A stretch of 13,629 nt of DNA from assembly GCA_021819255.1 (NCBI GenBank), contig JAKART010000016.1:1-13629 (forward strand), in the 5' to 3' direction. The position numbers and the translations under genes are program-made. How positions within the stretch are numbered: position 1 is the first letter of the stretch; every line of letters starts with the position of its first letter. The notes beneath the pieces are model-generated. The model saw nothing but the letters and a program-made list of their open reading frames with translations, was not told the origin of the DNA and searched no databases. Source of the stretch: Acidobacteriota bacterium. Lineage in GTDB: Bacteria > Acidobacteriota > Terriglobia > Terriglobales > Acidobacteriaceae. Below, one piece after another: positions 7,430 through 13,629 of the stretch.

Positions 7430-8926
7430 TTGCAGCCCCTCAAACCACAACCGCGCAGCGAATGGACAGCCGAAGAGAAGGATCTTGCTTTTTTGCGTCT
7501 GGCCGAAGAGATGGCCGCCGACCAACGTGTGCCCGAGGCACTGCGCGACTTGGCCCAGGATGCTCGCGTGCAGGTTCGCCGAGCCGGCGTTCCACCCCCC
7601 GAGAGCAGATGCGTTGTGTACTGGATGCAGCGTGCGCAGCGCGGACGCGACAACCATGCCCTGGATGTGGCGATCGCCGCAGGCAACGCCCTGGGGCTGC
7701 CGGTGGTGGCTTACTTCGCCGCCATCAGCAACTTCCCCCACGCGAACCTGCGTCACTACGCCTTCCTCAGCCAGGGACTGCCGGACGCCGCCGAGGAGTG
7801 CGCCGAGCGGAATGTCGGCTTCGTTCTGCGCCGCGCGCCCCGCGAGGATCCTTTGCGCTTCTTCACCGAGGTTCAGGCGGCGATGGTCATCGGCGATGAG
7901 AATCCCTTGCGCGGGCCGGAGCTATGGCGGATGAACATCGCCCAGCAGATCAAGGTTCCCTTCTGGACCGTCGATGCCGATGTGATGATCCCCTCTCGTC
8001 TCCTGGAGAAGGCCCAGTTCAACGCCGCCGTGGCTCGGCCGCGGCTGCTGCGCGCCCTGCCGGGATTTCTCACCCCTTACGCCAATGCCGGCGCTCAGAT
8101 CCCCTGGCGCCGACCGCGCGGCCTCGAAGCCGAAGACGTCAAAGGCGATATCACCCGCGGCTGGACGGAGCTGGACCGCAGCGTGCAGCCCGTCGAGGCC
8201 TGGACCGGAGGCAGCCGCGCCGCGCGGCAGCGGCTGCAGCACTTCTGCGCCGTCATCCTGCCCGGCTACCCGGATGATCGCAACCATCCGGAGCTGGATG
8301 GGAGCAGCCGGATGAGCCCCTATCTGCACTTCGGCCACATCGGGCCGCAGACCATCGCCCTGGCCGTGGATGCGGCCGCGCAGCAGCATCCCCAAAAACT
8401 GGAAGCCGCCCGCTCCAGCTTCTTCAACGAGCTGATCGTGTGGCGCGAGCTAAGCGTCAACTTCGTGCGCCATCAGCCTGACTACGACTCTCCCGCCTGT
8501 GCCGACGCCTGGGCGCAAAGGACCATCCAGGAGCACGATGGCGATCCGCGCCCCGTGCTCTACAAACTGCCCCAGTTGGAGCAGGCCCAGACCCACGACG
8601 AGCTGTGGAATGCCGCCCAGATCCAGATGGTGCGCTTCGGTTGGATGCACAACGTCATGCGCATGTACTGGGCCAAGAAGATCCTGGAGTGGACGCCCAA
8701 TGCGCGCATCGCGATGAAGGTGGCCATCTATCTCAATGACCGCTACCAGATCGACGGGCGTGATCCCAATGGGTATGCCGGCATCGCGTGGTCCATTCTG
8801 GGCAAGTTCGATCGCGCCTGGTTCGACCGCCCCATCTTCGGCAAGCGGCGTTACATGTCCGGCGCCAGCACCGGCCGCAAGTTCCTCTCTTCGCTCTACA
8901 TCGAACAGATGCGCTCCCTGGATTGA
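7430..8926 (+). CDS. phr: Class II CPD photolyase
   Basis: A 498-aa FAD-dependent, light-driven enzyme that splits cyclobutane pyrimidine dimers in UV-damaged DNA. The class II signature is clear: VVYWMQRAQRGRDNHAL at 62-78 opens the antenna domain, SPYLHFGHIG at 296-305 the FAD domain, followed by HNVMRMYWAKKILEW at 407-421 and LNDRYQIDGRDPNGYAGIAW at 435-454, with RPIFGKRRYMS near the end. W393, W414 and W421 match in spacing the Trp residues of the electron-transfer chain in the Methanosarcina mazei class II enzyme, so it should be active. The start is a TTG at 7430 with GGAG six bases upstream; no earlier start exists after the in-frame TAG at 7397. ATG 7511 would shorten it by 27 residues. 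The N-terminus is about 40 residues longer than in the archaeal enzyme. It stands alone on this strand, convergent with the methyltransferase gene. Confidence 0.96.
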   Translation: MQPLKPQPRSEWTAEEKDLAFLRLAEEMAADQRVPEALRDLAQDARVQVRRAGVPPPESRCVVYWMQRAQRGRDNHALDVAIAAGNALGLPVVAYFAAISNFPHANLRHYAFLSQGLPDAAEECAERNVGFVLRRAPREDPLRFFTEVQAAMVIGDENPLRGPELWRMNIAQQIKVPFWTVDADVMIPSRLLEKAQFNAAVARPRLLRALPGFLTPYANAGAQIPWRRPRGLEAEDVKGDITRGWTELDRSVQPVEAWTGGSRAARQRLQHFCAVILPGYPDDRNHPELDGSSRMSPYLHFGHIGPQTIALAVDAAAQQHPQKLEAARSSFFNELIVWRELSVNFVRHQPDYDSPACADAWAQRTIQEHDGDPRPVLYKLPQLEQAQTHDELWNAAQIQMVRFGWMHNVMRMYWAKKILEWTPNARIAMKVAIYLNDRYQIDGRDPNGYAGIAWSILGKFDRAWFDRPIFGKRRYMSGASTGRKFLSSLYIEQMRSLD

Positions 8927-8966
8927 CCGACTTGACCGATTAACCGCTTAACCACCTCTTCGCAGT

Positions 8967-8986
8967 TGCCGACAAGGGCCTCGGCA
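8967..8986. terminator. Possible shared hairpin between convergent genes
   Basis: A 6-bp stem tgccga (8967-8972) / tcggca (8981-8986) with an 8-nt loop lies in the 71-bp gap between the photolyase stop and the methyltransferase stop. It has no U-run on either side, so bidirectional termination is a weak inference from position. Confidence 0.25.
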
Positions 8987-8997
8987 GCGCGGGCGGC

Positions 8998-10308
8998 TTA
9001 CCCCTCCATCCGGCAGATCAGGCACTTCAGGTAGCCTGTCTCGGGGAGGGTCAGAATCTCCGGATGGTCCGGCGCGGCGGCGCGGCGCTGGAGAAGTTGA
9101 ACCTTGCGGCGCGCGTCCGAGGCCGCTGCGGCCACCACCGCGGTGAACTCCTCCATCGAGATGTGGTGCGAGCAGGAGTTGGTGATCAGCGTGCCTCCGG
9201 GAGCCAGCAGACGCAGCGCGCGAAGGTTCAGCTCCTTGTAGCCGCGCAATGCTCCCTCCACCGCGCGCCTGGACTTGGCAAAGGCCGGCGGATCCAGAAC
9301 GATGGCGTCAAAGAGGCTTTTGGAAGAAGAAGGGCGTGAACCGCCCGCTCGCGCCGTGTCGTCCAGATGGCGAAGATAGGCAAAGGCGTCGGCCTCCATC
9401 CAGTCCACCTGGCAGTCTGTCAAGAACGAAGGATGGTGAGTCTGGTTCAAGGTCAGATTGCGCTCGGCTGCCTCCAGCGCTGCGCGGCTGGCATCAACCC
9501 CCGTCACCTGAGCGCAGACCTGGGCCAGGTGAAGCGCGAAGCCGCCCTGATAGCTGCATATGTCCAGCGCCCGCGGACCGTCGGCTCCGGACCACCGCGC
9601 CGAAACCGCCTCTGCCACGGCGCGAGCCGCGGCAGCGTAGTTCAGCCGCTGATCGAGAAAGGCGCCCGTCTTCTGGCCCGCAGCCACATCGTAGTGGAAG
9701 CGCAGGCCATTGAGGGCGAAGATGGTGGAACTGGGCGGCTCGGCCTGGGTGCTGAACAGAGCGCCGCGCGCCGGTGCGGGAAGCTGTTCCAACTCCCCGA
9801 CGCGCGCGTCAGGACGCTCCCAGATCGTCAGCTCACGCTGCCCTTCGCCGTTGGGAACTGCCGCGCGCAGAGCTTCCACAAAGACGGAACGAACATCCTC
9901 CTGCGCGGTGCCCTGAGTGAGCAGTTGCAACAGCACAAGGTCGTTGTAACGGTCTGCCACGATGCCGGGAAGGTTGTCGGCCTCGGAAAAGATGATGCGG
10001 TGCGCATTGTTGGCCGCTGAGCTGGGCGCAAGCCGGCGCCGCAGATCGAGAGCCTCCGCAATGCGGGTGCGCACGTCAGCCAGATACTCCGCACGAGTCA
10101 GCCCCGGCCGGGACGAGACGAGCCGCGCCGCAATCTGCGAGGCCGAGGAGTAGAGCGCCGTGCCCAGAGGCAAACCACGCGGATCCAGCAGCGTGACCAG
10201 CGAGCCGGGCTCGGCTTCCGGCTCGGCGGCAAGATCCGAGCGGTAGGTCCAGAGATGGCCCGAGCGGAGGCGATCCGCAGCCCGGCGGTTAACCGAGAGA
10301 GTGAACAT
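8998..10308 (-). CDS. rlmI: RlmI-type 23S rRNA (cytosine-C5) methyltransferase
   Basis: A 436-aa class I SAM-dependent methyltransferase of the RlmI/COG1092 group, which in E. coli makes m5C1962 in 23S rRNA (396 aa there). The N-terminal PUA RNA-binding domain spans about residues 1-70 (SVNRRAADRLRSGHLWTY at 5-22). A middle domain carries EADNLPGIVADRYND (109-123) and GAFLDQRLN (215-223). The Rossmann domain shows motif I LDICSYQGGFALHLA (248-262), acidic motif II GVDAS (270-274), catalytic DPPAFAK (339-345), and SCSHH (378-382) containing the likely catalytic cysteine. A Ser/Gly-rich insertion (320-331) precedes the DPP motif. The frame is open to 10605, but the conserved PUA start fixes ATG 10308; the extra 99 residues are low-quality sequence crossing the maeA start. 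Only a weak AGG precedes the ATG. TACTCT ends 7 nt before it, so a leaderless mRNA is possible. Confidence 0.92.
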   Translation of the reverse strand: MFTLSVNRRAADRLRSGHLWTYRSDLAAEPEAEPGSLVTLLDPRGLPLGTALYSSASQIAARLVSSRPGLTRAEYLADVRTRIAEALDLRRRLAPSSAANNAHRIIFSEADNLPGIVADRYNDLVLLQLLTQGTAQEDVRSVFVEALRAAVPNGEGQRELTIWERPDARVGELEQLPAPARGALFSTQAEPPSSTIFALNGLRFHYDVAAGQKTGAFLDQRLNYAAAARAVAEAVSARWSGADGPRALDICSYQGGFALHLAQVCAQVTGVDASRAALEAAERNLTLNQTHHPSFLTDCQVDWMEADAFAYLRHLDDTARAGGSRPSSSKSLFDAIVLDPPAFAKSRRAVEGALRGYKELNLRALRLLAPGGTLITNSCSHHISMEEFTAVVAAAASDARRKVQLLQRRAAAPDHPEILTLPETGYLKCLICRMEG

Positions 10309-10562
10309 ACAGCCTAGAGTACAAAGAAGACGGGAGGCTACCAAACTGTCCACGCCGCCGCGAACCACGGCTCTTCCGTCTTTCCTGCCGGTCGGCTCGC
10401 CCCGGAGCTGGTTCCGCAACGTTCTCCTGCGGGGAGGCGCGCTGACAGATTCACGCCGCGGAAGAGACCGCACCGCAGATGCGCTGGGCCGAATACAGGC
10501 CGGCTCCGGTTGGCGGGACAAACTCCCTTCAAAAGGGTGGAGACCGCGACTGTAAAATCCTG
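10309..10562. promoter_or_regulatory. Divergent rlmI/maeA promoter region
   Basis: This 254-bp gap must hold both promoters. Toward maeA, TAAAAT (10553-10558, five of six to TATAAT) ends 4 nt before the first ATG and 7 nt before the second, so transcription would start at the start codon. Toward rlmI, TACTCT ends 7 nt before the ATG, with TTGGTA 17 bp further upstream as a possible -35. Neither gene has a good Shine-Dalgarno. A small hairpin (CCCTT / AAGGG, 10525-10537) lies before the maeA box. Confidence 0.4.
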
Positions 10563-12311
10563 ATGATGGACAGGAAGCGCACGACGCCGAAGTTTCTTGA
10601 GACATCGTTGACCGGCTTGGGTCTTTTGACCTCTCCGATGTTCAACAAGGGAACAGCCTTCCCGGAGTCCGAACGGGATGAGTTTTCTCTGCATGGTTTA
10701 CTTCCGCCCCATGTGGGCACGCTTGACGAACAGGTGGAGCGGCGGCTGCGAGCCTTTCGTTCCCTGCCCGACGACTTCGCCCGCTACACCATGATGTGCG
10801 ACCTGCAGAACGTCAACGAGACCCTCTTCTACGCCCTGGTGACGCGCCACGTCGAGGAGATGCTGCCGATGATCTATACGCCGGCGGTGGGTGAAGGCTG
10901 CCAGCGGTTCTCCGAGATATGGCGGCGGCCTCGTGGCGTCTTCCTCAGCTATCCCAACCGCGAGCGCATCGAGACCATCCTCAGCCATCCGCGCTATGAC
11001 CACGTTCGCTGCATCGTGGTCTCTGACGGGGAGCGGATCCTGGGACTGGGCGACCAGGGCGCGGGCGGCATGGGCATTCCCATCGGCAAGCTGGCGCTGT
11101 ATACCGCGCTGGCCGGAATCCATCCGATGACCTGTCTTCCGGTGCTGCTGGATGTTGGCACCGATAACCCCGAGCGGATCGCCGACCCGCTCTACATCGG
11201 CTGGCGGCAGGAACGGGTCCGGGGCGCGGAGTACGACAAGTTCGTGGACACCTTCGTCCGCGTCGTCCGCAAACGCTGGCCGCATGTGCTGCTGCAGTGG
11301 GAGGACTTCGCCGGCCACAATGCCCGCAGACTCCTGGACCGTTATCGCGACCTGCTGCCCAGCTTCAACGACGACATCCAGGGAACAGCCGCGGTTGCCG
11401 TGGCGACCCTGCTGGCCGCGGTGAACCGATCCGGTGTTCCCCTCTCCGGGCAACGCGTGGTGATCTTCGGATTCGGATCCGCAGGACTGGGCATCAGCGA
11501 GCTTCTCACCCAGGCCCTGGCCGGCTCCGGCCTCAGCGAAACGGCTGCCCGCCGGCGCATCTTTGCCGTGGATATGGATGGTCTGCTGGTGGAAGGAGAG
11601 CAGGGCGCGGCCCTGGCTGCCGCGCAGAACCCTGACCCAGATCCTGACCACGCCCGGATGGCTTACGCGCGGCCGCTCCACGAGGTTCGTGATTGGCAGC
11701 GCGGCGAGCACGGAATTGACCTCCTGGAGGTGGTGCGGCGAGTGCAGCCCACCGTCCTGATCGGGGTCTCCGGCCAGGCCGGCGCCTTCACCGAAGAGGT
11801 GGTGCGCGCCATGATGGCCGGCCTCCGGGGACAAGGCGAGCGACCCGCGCCACCCGTGATCCTGCCACTCTCCAATCCCACCAGCCGTTGCGAAGCCTTG
11901 CCCAGCGACCTCCTTCGCTGGACCGATGGCCAGGCTATCTTGGGTACGGGCAGCCCCTTCCCTCCGGTGGAGTTTGGCGGAAGAGCCCTGAAGATTGCCC
12001 AGACCAACAACTCCTATATCTTCCCCGGTATGGCGCTGGGGATTGTCAGCGCCCGGGCCAGACGGGTCAGCGATGGCATGATCATGGCCGCCGCCCAGGC
12101 GCTGGCCGCCCTCTCGCCTGCGGGCAAGGATCCCCAGGCGGCTTTGCTGCCCCCGCTCGACTCCCTGCGCGAGGTCTCAAGGAACGTGGCCGTCGCGGTC
12201 GGCAGGCAGGCTGGCCGCGAGGGGCTTGCGGCTGTCGACGGTGAGGCGTTTCTGGAGGATCTGGCCGCCAATGTATGGGAGCCGGTCTACCTTCCCTACC
12301 GAAGAAGGTGA
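10563..12311 (+). CDS. maeA: NAD-type malic enzyme (oxaloacetate-decarboxylating)
   Basis: A 582-aa cytosolic enzyme converting L-malate to pyruvate and CO2 with reduction of NAD(P)+, linking the TCA cycle to pyruvate. Length and sequence follow the large MaeA/SfcA type (565 aa in E. coli), not the short MaeB type. Landmarks: FNKGTAFP (27-34), NVNETLFY (83-90), YTPAVG with catalytic Tyr105, GLGDQGAGGMGIPIGKL (161-177) with catalytic Lys176, metal-binding ED at 247-248 (QWEDFA), FNDDIQGTAAV (268-278), the nucleotide-binding GFGSAG (303-308), and downstream LSNPTSRCEA and NNSYIFPG. NAD preference is inferred from the family; the sequence does not prove it. Two adjacent ATGs (10563, 10566) are possible starts; neither has a nearby Shine-Dalgarno, and a -10-like box sits immediately upstream. 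An 84-base upstream extension to 10479 is open but unlike the family. Confidence 0.95.
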   Translation: MMDRKRTTPKFLETSLTGLGLLTSPMFNKGTAFPESERDEFSLHGLLPPHVGTLDEQVERRLRAFRSLPDDFARYTMMCDLQNVNETLFYALVTRHVEEMLPMIYTPAVGEGCQRFSEIWRRPRGVFLSYPNRERIETILSHPRYDHVRCIVVSDGERILGLGDQGAGGMGIPIGKLALYTALAGIHPMTCLPVLLDVGTDNPERIADPLYIGWRQERVRGAEYDKFVDTFVRVVRKRWPHVLLQWEDFAGHNARRLLDRYRDLLPSFNDDIQGTAAVAVATLLAAVNRSGVPLSGQRVVIFGFGSAGLGISELLTQALAGSGLSETAARRRIFAVDMDGLLVEGEQGAALAAAQNPDPDPDHARMAYARPLHEVRDWQRGEHGIDLLEVVRRVQPTVLIGVSGQAGAFTEEVVRAMMAGLRGQGERPAPPVILPLSNPTSRCEALPSDLLRWTDGQAILGTGSPFPPVEFGGRALKIAQTNNSYIFPGMALGIVSARARRVSDGMIMAAAQALAALSPAGKDPQAALLPPLDSLREVSRNVAVAVGRQAGREGLAAVDGEAFLEDLAANVWEPVYLPYRRR

Positions 12312-12432
12312 GGACTTTGCTTCCCCTGTCCCTCCTTCCGTCCAAGAAGAACCACCGGCTCTGCCAACCTGACAACAGGCTCCGCAACATTTGGAGAGAA
12401 TCTGCCGTCTAAAAGTCTAGAGGATTTTGGGT

Positions 12433-13629
12433 ATGACCTGGAATGACAGATGTCTCCTGCTCGCTCTCACGCTCTCAACGGTTTCGACCTTAGCGTTTGC
12501 ACAGGCTGGCGACCAGGAGGGCACGGCTCCTGGCTACCCGTCGACTCCAACAACGCAGTATCCCTACCAACAGCCCGCGCCAATTCAGCAGCCTGCAACC
12601 ACCCAGCAACCTGCGCCCATCCAGCGCACCACCGGCGGCCAGCAGTATCAGCAGTACCCACAGCAGTATCAGCAGCAGAACCAGCAGTATCAGCAGCCTG
12701 GCCAGCAGTACCCGCAGCAGAACCAGCAGTACCAGCAGTACCAGCAACCGAACCAGCAGTACCAGCAGCCTGCGCCCATCCAACGCAGCACCGGCGGTCA
12801 GCAGGGCCAACCGCAGTACCCACAGCAGTACCAGCAGCCATACCCGCAACAAAACCAGCAGTATCAGCAGGCATACCCGCAACAAAACCAGCAGTACCCG
12901 CAGCAGAACCAGCAGACTAAGCCGACGCAGGCTGCGGGCAACGCTCCACAGAGCACAAATCCCGATTACCAGAACCACTTTTTTAACCATGTGACCGCCG
13001 GACAGGTGATCGCTCCGGCGCATGGCACTGCCAGCGCCGTGCCCGCAACCGGGGTCTTTCTCCGCGTGGCTCAGGGCGCCAGCGTGCGCTTAGATGAGCT
13101 GAACGACACGGAGATGAAGCTGGAAGTGACCCGTGGCGTCGCCAATGTAGCCATCCACAACTCGGTCAAGAATGCCGAGCTACTGGTTGATCTCCCCGGT
13201 GGTGAGACGGCGATGGTCAAGGACGGCTTCTACACCTTCAACGCCGGCACAGACACCATGCGCGTGCTCAAGGGTGAGGCCTACGCATACCCCGGCGACC
13301 ACATGAGCCGGAAGCCGATCAAGATCAAGGAAAAGCACGCTATCTACTACAACGGGCCCCAGAGCAAGGTCTTTGAGTTCGACCCCAGCGAGGTCGTCGG
13401 AGACCTGGTTCCGTTTGGACCTCCCCAGGGCGCCAGCATGGGCAGCGGCGGCTTTGACGACGGCTACGGCGACCAGGCTTACGGCACCGGAGTTCCCTAT
13501 GACTGGTACCAGAACGAGGAGCCTTACTGGTGGTCCTACCCCTACTGGTGGGATCCCGGCTGGGATTGGGGCTTTGGCCTCGGCTGGGGTTGGGGCTGGG
13601 GTGGCTGGGGTGGTTGGGGTGGATACGGC
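12433..13629 (+). CDS. Secreted FecR-like protein with Q/Y/P-rich prion-like tract (partial)
   Basis: The frame is open from ATG 12433 to the window edge (399 codons, no stop), so the C-terminus is missing. GAGGA sits 8 nt before the ATG. Residues 1-23 form a signal peptide (core LLLALTLSTVSTLAFA, cleavage after AFA), so the protein leaves the cytoplasm. Residues 41-161 are low complexity: 58 Gln, 16 Tyr and 6 Asn in 121 residues, no Asp or Glu, two Arg, built from QQY, PQQ and NQQ steps, with PAPIQR-S/T-TGGQQ at 60-71 and again at 113-124. Residues about 183-305 resemble a FecR-like beta domain (FLRVAQGASVRLDEL, EVTRGVANVAI, DLPGGETAMVKDGFYTF, MRVLKGEAYAYPGD). From 358 to 399 there are 12 Trp among Gly, Tyr and Asp (GWGWGWGGWGGWGG). 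No sigma or anti-sigma partner is visible. Function unknown; a surface or matrix role is a guess from composition. Confidence 0.85.
   Translation, partial: MTWNDRCLLLALTLSTVSTLAFAQAGDQEGTAPGYPSTPTTQYPYQQPAPIQQPATTQQPAPIQRTTGGQQYQQYPQQYQQQNQQYQQPGQQYPQQNQQYQQYQQPNQQYQQPAPIQRSTGGQQGQPQYPQQYQQPYPQQNQQYQQAYPQQNQQYPQQNQQTKPTQAAGNAPQSTNPDYQNHFFNHVTAGQVIAPAHGTASAVPATGVFLRVAQGASVRLDELNDTEMKLEVTRGVANVAIHNSVKNAELLVDLPGGETAMVKDGFYTFNAGTDTMRVLKGEAYAYPGDHMSRKPIKIKEKHAIYYNGPQSKVFEFDPSEVVGDLVPFGPPQGASMGSGGFDDGYGDQAYGTGVPYDWYQNEEPYWWSYPYWWDPGWDWGFGLGWGWGWGGWGGWGGYG
12610..12918. repeat. CAG-rich coding repeat array
   Basis: Irregular short tandem repeats of cagcag-tac/tat and cagcag-aac codons encode the Gln/Tyr tract of the partial secreted protein. 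A longer unit beginning cctgcgcccatcca recurs 159 bp apart (12610 and 12769), so an ancestral segment of 53 codons was probably duplicated. Third-base variation (cag/caa, tac/tat) shows the repeats are not freshly copied. Such arrays are prone to length change by slippage. Confidence 0.75.

Noticed and set aside
10501..10562. Resemblance to the end of a cobalamin riboswitch (GACCGCGACTGTAA)
   Set aside because: The remaining conserved boxes are absent and the coding region starts immediately afterwards, so there is no room for the aptamer.
10309..10605. 99-residue N-terminal extension of the methyltransferase
   Set aside because: Family proteins begin at the PUA domain (MFTLSVNRR). The extension crosses the maeA promoter and start and has no conserved features.
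12490..13023. 177-aa minus-strand frame rich in Leu and Val, looking like a membrane protein
   Set aside because: It is the antisense of the CAG-rich Gln/Tyr tract; CAG read backwards gives CTG. The plus frame has a signal peptide, a Shine-Dalgarno and a recognisable downstream domain.

Overview
The window is high-GC, gene-dense bacterial DNA with no rRNA, tRNA, CRISPR array or transposase that I could find. The gene set (a Tat-exported GH28 enzyme, a secreted GH42 beta-galactosidase, RpoD, a class II photolyase, a large NAD-type malic enzyme, and a FecR-like secreted protein with aromatic low-complexity tails) most resembles Acidobacteriota, class Terriglobia. That assignment comes from recognising families, not from a database search; confidence about 0.6.

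Layout. Bases 1-195 are an edge region without a callable gene. From 196 to 7133 all genes read on the minus strand, in transcription order: GNAT acetyltransferase (7133-6549), rpoD (6278-4563), GH42 beta-galactosidase (4277-2139), GH28 glycosidase (1812-196). A class II CPD photolyase (7430-8926, +) is divergent from the GNAT gene and convergent with an RlmI-type rRNA methyltransferase (10308-8998, -). That gene is divergent from malic enzyme maeA (10563-12311, +). The right edge holds the first 399 codons of a secreted protein (12433 onward, +) that stays open to the window end: signal peptide, a Gln/Tyr/Pro-rich prion-like tract, a FecR-like domain and a Trp/Gly-rich tail.

How the genes relate. 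The two glycosidases are adjacent, exported and co-oriented, which fits degradation of pectin-type plant polysaccharide: GH28 on galacturonan or rhamnogalacturonan backbone, GH42 on galactan or galactoside side chains. They are probably not one simple transcript, because 326 bp including a foldback element lie between them. rpoD, photolyase, rRNA methyltransferase and malic enzyme are housekeeping or stress genes with no evident shared pathway.

Most of the unusual signal is between genes or in atypical proteins: a roughly 125-bp palindromic, MITE-like element overlapping the GH42 stop codon; four exact-period 20-bp tandem repeats just upstream of GH42; a cluster of strong hairpins after rpoD; a GNAT gene whose acetyl-CoA loop motif is present but out of frame; -10-like boxes at leaderless spacing before rlmI and maeA; and the prion-like FecR protein.
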